A stretch of DNA of 64,000 bases from JACRCT01 sp049841135 (GCA_049841135.1 JASGHK010000004.1:2666001-2730000), one strand, 5' to 3'. Shown: positions 40,923-50,796, counted from the stretch's first letter. The notes: generated by a model not told the origin, from the letters alone. Program-made: numbers and translations.

Positions 40923-41462
40923 TTACTCGGGGGCGACCAGCTTGCCGCTCTTCGACAGCTCGGGGTCGGTGCAGGACGCCAGGTTGAAGCAGCACGGACG
41001 GCGGCTGCCTTTGCTCATCTTCGAGACGGTCACCACGACACGTCGCTCGCGCGTGGCCGGATTGGCGGTCGCGTTGATCCACCGGACCCATTCCCACCGG
41101 GCCATCGGGGTGATGCTCTGCCAGAGGTCGCGGACCTTCGAAGGGGCGCTCGAGAGCGCCCTCTTCAAGTCCGGCGGCAGGCGGGGCTCGGGCCACTCGC
41201 TGGAAGGCTCCACTTCAACCTGGGCTGTCTCGCCCACGCGCAGGCCCGCTGCCTTCTGCAGCTTGGTATCGACGTTCAACCAGTGACCGAAGTCGCCGTC
41301 CGGTTCGATGACGGTGTCGAAACTCTGCCCGTTGATCGTTCCGTGCACAGCGACCTGGCCGCGCGAGGGGAGCTTCTTGCTCGCGGCGATGGGCAGCCTC
41401 AGGAGCACCCGACGGTTGAGGGCGTGGAGCGTGGCATCGAAGCGGATCTTCGTGGTGGCCAT
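40923..41462 (-). CDS. YdeI/OmpD-associated (DUF1905/OmdA) protein
   Basis: A 179-residue soluble protein. The first ~90 residues are DUF1905 (KIRFDATLHALNRRVLLRLP, VAVHGTINGQSFDTVIEPDG). The second half is the OmdA/YdeI helical pair (MARWEWVRWINATANPATRE, then RRVVVTVSKM). A short tail with CCFNLASC follows. Function is uncertain; E. coli YdeI was linked to polymyxin and outer-membrane protein phenotypes. The start at 41462 was preferred over 41477 because it begins the conserved domain. It lies just upstream of the start-less ORF. Confidence 0.82.
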   Translation of the reverse strand: MATTKIRFDATLHALNRRVLLRLPIAASKKLPSRGQVAVHGTINGQSFDTVIEPDGDFGHWLNVDTKLQKAAGLRVGETAQVEVEPSSEWPEPRLPPDLKRALSSAPSKVRDLWQSITPMARWEWVRWINATANPATRERRVVVTVSKMSKGSRRPCCFNLASCTDPELSKSGKLVAPE

Positions 41463-41507
41463 GCGCCCTGATAGCACGCCGCGTCCTCGACTGGTGACCC
41501 TATCGGC

Positions 41508-41918
41508 CTACCTGCCGATGACGAGGTCGACCTGTGCGTCGGCACACTGGCGGGTCACACACTCGAACTCGAACCGCGCGGTTCCTTGAAGGTCGCCGCG
41601 GCCAGGAGAGTTGCTGTCGTCCTCATGAGTGAACCACGCTTCTGCGAACCAGCTCCGATTGACCGCGGGTCCCCCGCTACCTCGCAACCGGAACGAGAGC
41701 GGAAAGGAGACCTGCGAGGCAGGAATCCGCAGCACTTCAACCTCGAGGTCTTCCGCCGCCCTGGTGAGCGGACTGGCCGCGACGACGAGCGTCAAGCTCG
41801 GATCGACCTCCACACCGGGCGCCAAGGACACCCTGCCGACGACGTCAGGGGCGGCCGTCGGGCCGCATCCGGCCATCAGCCAGAAGAGGGCGCCCAAGAG
41901 CGTCACGCGCGGGGTCAT
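41508..41918 (-). CDS. Small lipoprotein, unknown function
   Basis: A 136-residue protein with a lipoprotein signal (LLGALFWLMAGC) and a beta-rich remainder with two Cys near the C-terminus (FECVTRQC). GGAGG is ~7 nt before ATG 41918. No domain is recognised. It is 45 nt upstream of the YdeI gene on the same strand. Confidence 0.7.
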   Translation of the reverse strand: MTPRVTLLGALFWLMAGCGPTAAPDVVGRVSLAPGVEVDPSLTLVVAASPLTRAAEDLEVEVLRIPASQVSFPLSFRLRGSGGPAVNRSWFAEAWFTHEDDSNSPGRGDLQGTARFEFECVTRQCADAQVDLVIGR

Positions 41919-42634
41919 GTTGGAACCTCCTCCCGTCTCGTGCTCCCAGCTCGGATCGGAAGCACATGCGAGGAACGCATTCTAATGCTGGAGCTCGGGC
42001 CCCTGACGCGCACCACGTCGTCCCCTGCGAGGTTCTCGACGTGCCTCTCCTTGGAGGATGGGCCAGCGCTTCGCCCGCTCGTCGTCGAGTGGTCTGGCCC
42101 GACCGACTCGCCCAGAGGGGCGACCGCTCTAGATGGTGGTGGGCGGTTGCCTACATCGGCCCCGTGAGCGCCATCACACCGGCAGCGAGGAAGGGGGTGG
42201 CGGGGGTCTGAGTGGACCCAAACCAGCTGATCGGGCCGCCTGGTGGCCGGAACGGCCCCTGCCTGCTGACTTGGGTGTTCAGGCTCATTTCAATACCTCT
42301 GGCCTTTCGTCGGGCCCAAGGCCGGCCAGCCAGAGGCCCAGAAAGGCCTTTTCCGGCGGTCCGCAAGCGCTCGTTATTGCTGGCTTTTTCGACGGCAACC
42401 CGCGTGACCGGGACCACAATTCCGAAGGTTCGTACTTGGCGCTCGAACGAAGTTTTTCGCGTGCAGGACTTCTCCGTCATCGACTGCCCTCGGCCCGACG
42501 ACTTGGCGGCGGTCTCGTCGAGCCGGCGATACCTCGGGGCTCCAGCGGGCGCGAGGCGGTCGCGACCGTGGTCGGGAACACGCTTGGCCCGGGCCGCCTT
42601 TACCATCCCCAAGAGGCCGCTCTAGCATCTGCGC
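41919..42634. other. 716-bp gap without a recognised gene
   Basis: Both strands have open frames here, but none shows a plausible start, codon pattern or family. The stretch 42420-42505, read on the minus strand, resembles 49870-49985 (GATGA-C/A-GGAGAAG then TGCACG-C/T-GAAA), so it may hold a remnant of a shared sequence. The promoter of the next plus-strand gene should lie near its right end. Confidence 0.5.
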
Positions 42635-43234
42635 ATGCTTCCGCTCGTCCTCGCCCTCGCGCTCGTCGTCCCCTCTGCCGCACCCCCGGGCCGCACCTTG
42701 GACCCGAAGGCCATCGCCGCCAAAACTGCGAGCACGGACCTCGCGGAGGGCCTGCGCAAGTACGAGGAGATCGAATACCAGGTGGCGCTGCCGATGCTCG
42801 AGCGCGCGAGCAAGGATCCGATGCTGCGCTCCGACGAGGTCGCCGCCGCCGCGCTCTACGCCGGGATGATCGCGGCGTCGCTCGCGGACGACGCCGCCGC
42901 TCGCAAGTACTTCCAGGCGGCGGTGAAGGCGATCCCTGACCTCGAGCTGCCCAGCGAGGCCCCACCCAAGGTCCAGGCGCAGTTTGCGGAGGTCCAACGC
43001 GACGCACGGCTCGAGGCGGCGCCCTCGGTCAAGCCCGGAGCAAGCCTCGAGCGGCCCGCCGAGGACAAGCCGATCTATCAGGCCTGGTGGCTGTGGACGG
43101 GAGTGGGCGCGGTGGTGGTGGCCGCCGGCGTGGTGGCCGCGGTGGTGGTGGCCGGCAACGCCACCAAGTGCGGGGGCGCCGGAACGGGGTGCATCGACCT
43201 GACGACCCGCGCCGGCTTTGCATGGGGGCCCTGA
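42635..43234 (+). CDS. TPR-like periplasmic protein with C-terminal transmembrane helix
   Basis: A 199-residue protein. N-terminal signal (LPLVLALALVVPSAAPPG), helical TPR-like region (EGLRKYEEIEYQVALPMLER, YAGMIAASLADDAAARKYFQ), Pro-rich spacer, then WWLWTGVGAVVVAAGVVAAV as a membrane helix. This layout recurs next to kinases in myxobacteria, but its function is unknown. Its TGA overlaps the ATG of the following lipoprotein by one base, so they are coupled. Confidence 0.75.
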   Translation: MLPLVLALALVVPSAAPPGRTLDPKAIAAKTASTDLAEGLRKYEEIEYQVALPMLERASKDPMLRSDEVAAAALYAGMIAASLADDAAARKYFQAAVKAIPDLELPSEAPPKVQAQFAEVQRDARLEAAPSVKPGASLERPAEDKPIYQAWWLWTGVGAVVVAAGVVAAVVVAGNATKCGGAGTGCIDLTTRAGFAWGP

Positions 43235-43644
43235 TGCGAAAGCTGCTCTGGCTCTGCCTGCTCGCCTCGTCGTGCGGCTCGTCTGCGCAACTCGGGATCG
43301 GCGTGCGCACTTCGGCGCTCTCGCAGACCCCTGCGATGTTCGACGTGCGGGTCTTCGGGCCCCAGCTCCCCTGCGAGACCGTCCTGGCTTCGCCTTCCGG
43401 CTACGTCACGCGCCGTTTCTGCGAGGAGGGCGACGACACATCCACGGACTGCGCCTTGGTCCACGTGAAGGTCCGCCCGGGCCAGGCCGCACGCCTTGGG
43501 CCCGTCCGTTCGGGCCACCGTTCCGTGTTCATCATCGCCCGCGACGACTCCGATGCGGCCATCGGGGTCGGCTGCTCCGAGACGGACGTGCGAGACGGCG
43601 AGGCGGCCCCGGTGACGGTCGATCTCGCCGACGCCGCGTTCTAG
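43234..43644 (+). CDS. Small Cys-containing lipoprotein
   Basis: A 136-residue protein with signal and lipobox (LWLCLLASSC) and a beta-rich body with five further Cys (LPCETV, RRFCEEGDD, TDCALV, VGCSE). It starts at ATG 43234 inside the preceding gene's stop (TGATG). Converges with the PEGA kinase gene 16 nt downstream. No known domain; probably secreted and anchored. Confidence 0.72.
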   Translation: MRKLLWLCLLASSCGSSAQLGIGVRTSALSQTPAMFDVRVFGPQLPCETVLASPSGYVTRRFCEEGDDTSTDCALVHVKVRPGQAARLGPVRSGHRSVFIIARDDSDAAIGVGCSETDVRDGEAAPVTVDLADAAF

Positions 43645-43660
43645 GGTCGGGTTCGAACCG

Positions 43661-45773
43661 CTATCGAAGGTCGAGCTTCACCACTTGGTCCTGCCCGGCC
43701 ACCACGAGGACCGGGCGTGACACCGTGCGCTTCGACTTGGGATCGACGGCGCTAATCTCGTACGTCCCCTCGTATAGCTCCTGCGGAGGCAGCGGGCTCT
43801 CGCCGAGCGTGCGGCTGCCGATGCGAACCTCGCCCCAGGGCACGACCAGCAGCGTCACCTTCGCCTTGCCCAGCCGGACGATCTCCTTGTGATCCTCTCC
43901 GCGGCCGATGTCGATCGCCCGCTCGTAGGTGAAGCCCATCTCGGGGTTGACCAGGCGCAGCGTTCGGTGGCCCGAGATCACCTCCCGCTTGAGGATCGGC
44001 GTCGTCCCCAGAGGCTCGCCGTCCAGGGAGGCGGTCGCCCAGGGCTGCGCGACGACCGAGAGCAGCGCGGGAGCGGCCGCAGGAGCCGCAGGAGCCGCAG
44101 GAGCCGCAGGAGCCGCAGGAGCCGCAGGAGCGGCGGGGGAGAGCGTCGGCGCCGGAGCGCGGGCCCCTTCGGCGGTCTCGGGTGGGCGCGGCGGACTCTT
44201 TCCGGGCTTGGCGGTCTTGGGCGACGGGTGTGGGGCGGCGCTGACCTTGGAGGCCGAGCTGGGCACTTCGGGCGCCTTGGTCGGTTCACGCGGCGGGTCG
44301 ACGACCGGCGTCTCGGGGGACCTCGCCGACTCGCGCGGCAGCGGCGGCAGCGGGGCTGCCACGGGGTCTGGCGGCAGAGGCGCCGGGATCGGCGCAGGAG
44401 CCGGGCTTGGCCCAGGCTGCAGCGCCAGGGGTCTGGGCGAGAGGTCGGCAGGTCCAGAAGGTCCGGAGGTCAGGACGAGCGCCACCGCACCCGCCAGCGC
44501 GGCCACGCCACCGACGATCCACCCCAGGCGAGCGTTCGGCCGCCGGACGGAGCGCTCGATGGGCGCCGCCGCCCCGACGCTCACCGCGGCCGGCGCCGGC
44601 CCTGCAGGTGCCGCGGGTTGCAGCGCGGTCGGCGCGTTGGCGAGGACGGCGGGGCGCGGCGCGGTCGCCTCCACCGCGTTCAGGTCCATCGTGGCCGTCG
44701 CCTGCGTCTGCGGCGGCGCAAGCTCCCGGAGCAGGATCGCCGTGCGCCGCGCCTTCTCCGGGTCCGCCTCGCCCTTCTTGAGGACCGTCTGCTCGGCGGC
44801 GATCTTCGGCACCGGGGCCGGGGTCGGGTCGGCGATGGAGAGCGCCTCGCCCGACTCCACCTGCACCTTGCGCAGGAACTCCGCGACTTGCCGGGACGTG
44901 ACCGGGTTGGGCAGCGACGACAGGTAGCGCTCCAGCCCGACCTCCATCTCCGCCGCGTCGGGGAAGCGCTCCGACGGGGAAGGCCGCAGCGCACGCTCCA
45001 CCACCTGGGCGAGCAGCGGCGGGACGTCCGGGCTGCGCTCGGCGATGGGCTTGATGCGTCCCGTGAGCACGTTGGCGATGGCCGCCGGGCCCTCGCCCTC
45101 CAGCGCGCGCTGCCCGGTGACCAGCTCGTAGAGCACCAGCCCTGCGGCGTAGACGTCGGTCCGCGCGTCGATCTCCCCGGCGGAGAGCTGCTCCGGAGCC
45201 ATGTACGCGAACTTCCCCTTCACCAGCCCGCTCTGGGTGTGGTGGGTCTGCGACACGGCGCGGGCGATGCCGAAGTCCACGAGCTTGGCGTTGCCGTCGA
45301 GCGACACGAGGACGTTGTGCGGCGAGACGTCGCGGTGGATGACGTGCAGCGGCACGCCGCCGGCGTCGGTGGCGCCGTGCGCGTAGGCCAGCGCGGCGCA
45401 GGTCTGCGCCAGGATTCGCGCCGCGACCGCGCAAGGGATGGGCAGCTTCGCCGCGGCGCAGGCGCGCAGCAGGCGGTTGAGGTCCGGGCCGCGCACCAGC
45501 TCCAGCGCCAGGAAGAAGGTGCCGTCCACCTCCCCGAAGTCCACCAGGTGCGCGATATGCGGGTGGTTGAGCTGCGCCACCAGGCGCGCCTCGTCCAGGA
45601 ACATGCGCACGAAGTCGGGGTTGGCGGCGAGGTGGGCGAGGATGCGCTTGACGACGACCTGCTTCTCGAAGCCCGCCGGGCCGGCCTGGCGCGCGAGCCA
45701 GAATCTCCGCCATGCCTCCCGTGGCCAGCCGCCGCAGCAGCTGGAAGCGCCCGAACTCGCTGACCTCCGCCAT
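43661..45773 (-). CDS. Ser/Thr kinase with transmembrane helix and PEGA-like C-terminus, frameshifted
   Basis: A 703-residue kinase when one extra base is removed at ~45702-45703 (GAGATTCTGG to GAGATCTGG), giving GGMAEIWLARQAGPAGFEKQ. The ATP loop is LATGGMAEIWLA, the catalytic loop HRDVSPHN, DFG in LVDFGIAR, and MAPEQL. Residues ~395-415 are a transmembrane helix, followed by a Pro/Ala linker with (AAP) repeats. The last ~130 residues carry PEGA-like beta units (ASLDGEPLGTTPILKREVIS, EVRIGSRTLGESPLPPQELY). It probably senses an envelope signal through the PEGA part. HRDVS lacks the usual Lys. Confidence 0.85.
44072..44134. repeat. Tandem 9-bp repeat (GAGCCGCAG) inside the PEGA kinase gene
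   Basis: About six to seven in-frame copies coding for Ala-Pro-Ala steps in the linker between the membrane helix and the PEGA region. In-frame unit size means copy-number change would alter linker length without breaking the gene. Confidence 0.8.
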
Positions 45774-45878
45774 CCAAGCTCCGGTGTCTTGCCGTGCTAC
45801 CCTTCGTCTCCGCACGTTCGGGCCGAGAGTCTAACCGGGCCAGGGTCCTTTCGTCGCAGACGCGGTCCGAGGTGCTTC

Positions 45879-47873
45879 ATGGCGAAGTCCGCTGCCGTCC
45901 TGCTGTTGCCGCTGGCCCTCTGGCTCACCGCCTGCCCGCCGCCACCGCCGGCCGTCGTCTGCGGCGTCGACGAGAACGGCGTCGACACCTGCGTCGCCGG
46001 CGAGGACGCGGGAGAGGGGGAGGACGCAGCCTCCGCCGACGCCAAGGTCACGCTCCGCCAGGACGCCGGACGCTTCGACGCCAGCGTCCGTCCCGATGCC
46101 TCCCAGGCGCCGGACGTCGGGCCGGCGGACACGGGGCCGTGCGTACCCGAGACCGAGGGCGAGCTCTGCAAGCGCCTGGGCAAGAGCTGCGACCCGCTCA
46201 GCGCGACCGACAACTGCCAGAAGCCGCGGCAGGTCGACTGCGGGACCTGCACCGCGCCGCAGACGTGCGGTGGCGGGGGAACGGCCAACGTCTGCAGCTG
46301 TCCGGGCCAGACCGACGTGCAGTTCTGCGCGGCGCTGGGCAAGGACTGCGGGCAGGTCACCGCCAACGACGCCTGCGGCCTGCCGCGCACCACCAGCTGC
46401 GGCACCTGCACGGCGCCCAAGACCTGCGGGGCGGCCAACGTCTGCGTCTGCGTGCCCGAGAGCGACGCCGAGTTCTGCCTCGCCAAGGCCAAGAACTGCG
46501 GCACCGTCAGCGGCACCGACCGCTGCGGAGCGGCGCGCAACGCCAGCTGCGGCACCTGCGCCAACGGCTGGGACTGCACCGGCAACGTCTGCATCGACCA
46601 CAGCTGCACGCCGGAGACCGACCTCGCCTTCTGCCAGCGGCTGGGCAAGCAGTGCGGCCCGGTCACCGACTTCGACAACTGCGGCACGTCGCGCCCGGTG
46701 GCCAGCTGCGGGAACTGCACCTCGCCCAAGGTCTGCTCCGCCGGCACCTGCTGCACGCCCGAGACCGACGCGGTCTTCTGCTCCCGCCAGGGCAAGCAGT
46801 GCGGCGCCTTCAGCGGGACCGACAACTGCGGCAACTCCCGCAACGTCGCCAGCTGCGGCGGCTGCACCTCTCCCAAGACCTGCACCGCGGGCCAGTGCGC
46901 CTGCACCGGGGAGACCGTGGCCAGCTACTGCGCCTCCCAGGGCAAGAACTGTGGCGCGGTCTCCTGGACGGACGCCTGCGGAGCGTCGCGCTCGGGCAGC
47001 TGCGGCACTTGCAGCGGCAGCGCCACCTGCAGCGCCGCGGGCAAGTGCGTCTCGCCGCCGGGCCTGGAGATCGAGCTGACCTGGCCCGGAGCGGTGGACC
47101 TCGACCTCTTCGTGGGCATCGGCGACGCCGAACCGTGCAACTACGCCAAGCTCTGCTACTCGTACAACTGCGAGTCCACCTCGTCGCCGCGCCTGGACTG
47201 GGACGGCGTCGCCGGGGTGACCGCTGGCGACCCGCTCCTGAGCGGGTCGGGCGCCACCGCCAGCCCGCGCAAGGTCACCGTCCAGGCTCCCAAGGACGGC
47301 TTCTACTCGGTCTTCGTGGAGAACCAGAACACGTCCTCCGGCGAAGGCACGGTCACCATCAAGGTTGGCGGCGTCGTCCAGTACACCTTCACGCGGTGGA
47401 TGCGCTACAACGGCCACCTCTGGGACGTGGCGCGCATCATCTGGACCGGGGGCGCGGGCCTGGTCTACATCACCAACGACTCGATCCCCGACTTCGACTG
47501 CGGCGTCGGGTCGTGCTCCAGCGACGACCCCTGCGACCGCTACTCCCCGTATCCCGACCGGCAGTACTGCTCGCTGCTCGGACGCTGCGCCACGGGCTGC
47601 GCGAGCTCGATGGACTGCAGCGGCTCGACCTACTGCGACAAGTCGCACGAGTGCGTGACCGGGGTCCCGCCCTGGGGCTCGACCTGCACGGTGCAGGGCG
47701 GCTGCATGGGGCGCTTCACCTGCGACCCGGTCTCCCACGAGTGCACGGAGCTGTGCGGCACCACCGACGTGCAGTGCTACGGCGGAGGCGTCTGCTGCCC
47801 GGCCAGCCTGATGCCGCGTTGCGCGGACACCTGGGGCCTCGGCTTCGGCGGGCTGTGCGACTACAACCCTTGA
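45879..47873 (+). CDS. Cys-rich six-repeat secreted lipoprotein
   Basis: A 664-residue lipoprotein (LLPLALWLTAC). After an acidic linker there are six repeats of ~48 residues, each with an opening C-x-ETD-like motif, an FC, a K-x-CG, a (D/T)xCG, a CGTC-like pair and a final KxC (residues ~90-385). A beta domain follows (LEIELTWPGAVDLDLFVGIG), similar in outline to DUF2135-like units, and the C-terminus is a second Cys-dense region. Many disulphides are likely. Start ATG 45879. Possible partners are surface glycans or proteins; no evidence fixes the role. Confidence 0.8.
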   Translation: MAKSAAVLLLPLALWLTACPPPPPAVVCGVDENGVDTCVAGEDAGEGEDAASADAKVTLRQDAGRFDASVRPDASQAPDVGPADTGPCVPETEGELCKRLGKSCDPLSATDNCQKPRQVDCGTCTAPQTCGGGGTANVCSCPGQTDVQFCAALGKDCGQVTANDACGLPRTTSCGTCTAPKTCGAANVCVCVPESDAEFCLAKAKNCGTVSGTDRCGAARNASCGTCANGWDCTGNVCIDHSCTPETDLAFCQRLGKQCGPVTDFDNCGTSRPVASCGNCTSPKVCSAGTCCTPETDAVFCSRQGKQCGAFSGTDNCGNSRNVASCGGCTSPKTCTAGQCACTGETVASYCASQGKNCGAVSWTDACGASRSGSCGTCSGSATCSAAGKCVSPPGLEIELTWPGAVDLDLFVGIGDAEPCNYAKLCYSYNCESTSSPRLDWDGVAGVTAGDPLLSGSGATASPRKVTVQAPKDGFYSVFVENQNTSSGEGTVTIKVGGVVQYTFTRWMRYNGHLWDVARIIWTGGAGLVYITNDSIPDFDCGVGSCSSDDPCDRYSPYPDRQYCSLLGRCATGCASSMDCSGSTYCDKSHECVTGVPPWGSTCTVQGGCMGRFTCDPVSHECTELCGTTDVQCYGGGVCCPASLMPRCADTWGLGFGGLCDYNP

Positions 47874-47883
47874 GCAGGCGACT

Positions 47884-47982
47884 GTGGCGAAGAACCTCCT
47901 CCTCGTGACGCTGGCCCCGGCCCTCGCGGCGTGTCCTCCGCCTCCTCCCGCGCGGCGGTCCCGTCGGCCAGCGGGCGCTTGA
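47884..47982 (+). pseudogene. Short lipoprotein-like ORF, possible broken gene
   Basis: GTG 47884 opens a 32-residue frame that reads as a lipoprotein signal (AKNLLLVTLAPALAAC followed by five Pro), closely like the signal of the gene just upstream. It then stops. Neither other frame continues convincingly. It may be a decayed or frameshifted copy. The rest of the 442-bp gap (47874-48315) shows no recognised gene. Confidence 0.35.
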
Positions 47983-48315
47983 ACCGCAAGAGTCCCCTGC
48001 CGCTCGGCAGCGCGCTCAGCCGCCCGACCGCGATGGGCGGTCTCAAGTTGTACCGGCATAGGAGCGCCAACCCTTCTCGGGCGTTGGCGTGCAGGTGACG
48101 CGGCGCCTGCAGGCTGAATCCGCCTACGCAGGCCAGCAGCGTCGGCGGCGGCCGCTCCACGGCTCCAGCGGGCGCCATGAGTCACCGGTCGGAAGGCGTT
48201 GAAGGGCGACCCACTGTCAAATGCTTCTTCACCGTTGGTACTATCGCGAGCGACGAGCTTCTGGCTGGCAAGTCGAAGCCCGATTCGGTCACCCACGGAC
48301 ACGAGGAGGAACTCG

Positions 48316-49854
48316 ATGGCTTCCCGCACGGTCACTCTGCAGCGACTGGCTCAGCAGCATCGCCACCATGTCCACGAGCCCGCTTCGCCCACCCTGTGGA
48401 CGGAGCAGCGGCAGGCGAAGCCGGCGATCCCGGCCAGCTTCGAGGAGCTTCGCGCGCTGGCCTCCTTCGCGTTTGGCGCGAGCCACGGCCCGCTGCGGGC
48501 CGTGCGCGAAGACCCGCCACCCCTGTCGCCGGCGCTCGCGGAGGCCATTCGTCAGGCGCAGGAGTGCAAGTGCGGCACCCCGCTGCTCGACCTCTTCAGA
48601 GAGGGATTGAGGAATCCGGAGCTCACCGAGGACCAGCTCGATCAGCTTGATGGGGAGGCGGCGAGTGCGCACCCGCCGCTCAAGAAGAACTACAAGACCG
48701 CGAACTTCTCCCTCTTCTACAACGACACGGGGGACGACATCCTGGCGCAGGAGAAGGTGTCTGCGGAGCTCGTGAAGGAAGTGGGCGGGCACCTGGAGGC
48801 CGCGTACGCGCGCTATGCCGAGGCCTTCGGCAGAGCTCCCTATCCCACCAAGGGAATCGCAGGCCCGATTCGGGTGGAGTTCTACTGGCTCATCGGCGTG
48901 TACGGGTCGACTGAACCCGACGGGCCGATCGCTCTCGATTCGAACTGGTTCACTCAACTTCCCCGGGCACGCCGGTCGACCGCTACCCACGAGCTCTTCC
49001 ATCGGCTGCAATACGCGTTTCGGGCGGCGGTGCACTTCCCCACCGAGTCCTGGTGGTCGGAGGGAACGGCGGCGTGGGCCGGGGCGTGGATGAGCGGTGG
49101 GCTGATTGCCGATTTCTCCTGGATCCAGAAGATGCTGGGAGACAAGCCAGAGAGCCTCTACGGCCTCTCCTACGATGCATTCCCGCTATGGGGCTTCCTG
49201 CAGGGCCAGCGCAGCCCCACCATGCCCGACGAGCAGGAGGCCGTGCGTCCCTTCTTGCTGCGCTTCGCCGACGACGGCAACGCCAAGGCGGCTCTCATCT
49301 CTGCCCTGCAGGTCGCGTTTCCGAATTGGCGGGGGAGCGTCAACCCTGACTGGTACGTGAACCTCTTCTATCTGAATGCCATCGGAAAGCATTGGCTGCT
49401 GCAGGGAGGATCCGACTGCTACCACGCGGGGAAGCCACTCTATGAGCGCCTGGTGGACTTCCACGGCAAAGAGGCCGAGGTCCCGTCCGTGCCCTGGCTC
49501 CTGAGCGACAGCCGCCTGTCGCGGGGTGGCAAGTTCGAGAAAGGCGACGAGGTGCTGCAGGCGTCGGCGAGGGTCTTCAAGTTCACCTTCGAGCACGCCT
49601 GCAACGGGGTTCGCTGGCGGGCGCGGGTGAAGGTGCCCAAAGCCGGGCCGCTGTTCTTCCTCTCCGCAGCCGCTTTCCGCGCAGGCCAATGCGTCTGGAA
49701 CAAGCCGGCGTCCCCGGTCGCGGTCGGCGAGCCCTCCCTGGACTACCTCATCGACGACGCCCAATACGACTCGCTCTTCCTGGTCGTGTCCCACCACAAT
49801 CGCGGCGGCGTGGATCCGGGGCTCTTTACGCTCCAACTCGCCGTGGACGCTTGA
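48316..49854 (+). CDS. Gluzincin-type zinc metalloprotease (HELFH), no signal peptide
   Basis: A 512-residue protein. The zinc motif is TATHELFHRLQYAF (His225-His229), followed by WWSEGTAAW, whose Glu249 is the expected third ligand; this HExxH plus WxxEG layout is the gluzincin pattern. The C-terminal ~130 residues look like a beta domain (FKFTFEHACNGVRWRARVKV). GAGGAGG lies 8 nt before ATG 48316. There is no export signal. Codon use is less GC-biased at third positions than its neighbours, and it lies in a region of gene remnants, so transfer is possible. The substrate is unknown. Confidence 0.76.
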   Translation: MASRTVTLQRLAQQHRHHVHEPASPTLWTEQRQAKPAIPASFEELRALASFAFGASHGPLRAVREDPPPLSPALAEAIRQAQECKCGTPLLDLFREGLRNPELTEDQLDQLDGEAASAHPPLKKNYKTANFSLFYNDTGDDILAQEKVSAELVKEVGGHLEAAYARYAEAFGRAPYPTKGIAGPIRVEFYWLIGVYGSTEPDGPIALDSNWFTQLPRARRSTATHELFHRLQYAFRAAVHFPTESWWSEGTAAWAGAWMSGGLIADFSWIQKMLGDKPESLYGLSYDAFPLWGFLQGQRSPTMPDEQEAVRPFLLRFADDGNAKAALISALQVAFPNWRGSVNPDWYVNLFYLNAIGKHWLLQGGSDCYHAGKPLYERLVDFHGKEAEVPSVPWLLSDSRLSRGGKFEKGDEVLQASARVFKFTFEHACNGVRWRARVKVPKAGPLFFLSAAAFRAGQCVWNKPASPVAVGEPSLDYLIDDAQYDSLFLVVSHHNRGGVDPGLFTLQLAVDA

Positions 49855-49965
49855 GGCCGTTTGCCGCGCAAGCTCCGGGTCAGGCGCGGCTCCGGTCGAC
49901 GGCTCGCTCGCTGGACAGGGCGCCCTCGAGCGCGTGAGAGGTCTTTCACGTGCAAAGCTTCTCCT

Positions 49966-50796
49966 TCATCGGCCATCCCTCGACCAACCTTCAAACAGGG
50001 AAGGCAAAGCTTCAACCAGCGCTCGGAAGTGGTCCACGAACCCCTGGGGATCGCGCTCGGCGGTCCGGATGTGGCGTCCGGTGACTCTCCAGAACGTCTT
50101 GGGCTCGTTGGCTCGGGCGAAGAGCTGCTCGCCCATGGCGTACGGGACCAGGGCGTCGTCGACGCTGTGGATGACCAGCACCGGCACGTGGATGTCGGCG
50201 ATCTCGTCCAGCCCGCGGTACGTCTCGGGGACCAGGATCTCTGCGAGCGGGCGCGAGGCAAAGGCGGCGGCGATGTCCTTGAAGCCGGTGTAGGCGCCTT
50301 CGATGACCAGCGCGTCGAGCGCCTCGGGGTTCCGGGCGGCGAGCATCACCGCCAGGTGCCCGCCCATCGACTGGCCGAAGACGAGGAACGGGACGTCGCC
50401 CAGATCGCTGCGGCCGCGCGCGTAGAGGAGCGCCGCCTGCGCGTCGGCGAGGATGCCCTCCTGCGACGCGACGCCCTCCGACCGTCCGTAGCCCTGGTAG
50501 TCGAAGGTCAGGACCTGGAAGCCGGCGGCGACCAGCGGCTCGACGGAGAAGAGCATCAGCGAGACGTTGCCGTAGTTGCCGTGCAGGTAGAGCACCGTGG
50601 CCACCGGCGCCTTCGAGCTGGGCTTGAGGATCCAGCCGGTGAGCGCGTTGCCGTTCGAGGACGGGAAGCGGATCTCCTCGGTCGTGGAGACCTCGGCGCT
50701 GGGCAGGCGGCCGTAGTCCTTCACCGGCTCGAAGAAGAAGTTGCGGGTCGTGCAGGAGCAGAGCAGCACCAGGCAGAGTGTCGCCAATTGCCGCAT
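49966..50796 (-). CDS. Alpha/beta-hydrolase lipoprotein
   Basis: A 276-residue serine hydrolase with a lipoprotein signal (LATLCLVLLCSC). The oxyanion strand is VLYLHGNYGN, the nucleophile Ser is in FGQSMGGHLA, the acid Asp in IHSVDDALVP, and the His near TGRHIRT. The fold is like ABHD13/BEM46-type hydrolases; a peptidase, esterase or lipase role is possible. It is the parent of two decayed copies in this window (59510-59818 and 62915-62995). It follows a DUF7832-like gene by 20 nt on the same strand. Confidence 0.86.
   Translation of the reverse strand: MRQLATLCLVLLCSCTTRNFFFEPVKDYGRLPSAEVSTTEEIRFPSSNGNALTGWILKPSSKAPVATVLYLHGNYGNVSLMLFSVEPLVAAGFQVLTFDYQGYGRSEGVASQEGILADAQAALLYARGRSDLGDVPFLVFGQSMGGHLAVMLAARNPEALDALVIEGAYTGFKDIAAAFASRPLAEILVPETYRGLDEIADIHVPVLVIHSVDDALVPYAMGEQLFARANEPKTFWRVTGRHIRTAERDPQGFVDHFRALVEALPSLFEGWSRDGR

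Noticed and set aside
40625..40987. A 120-residue plus-strand frame with GTG start opposite the start-less ORF
   Set aside because: It looks partly protein-like but overlaps the end of the YdeI gene, and the minus strand shows a membrane helix and coherent C-terminus; kept only as a caution.
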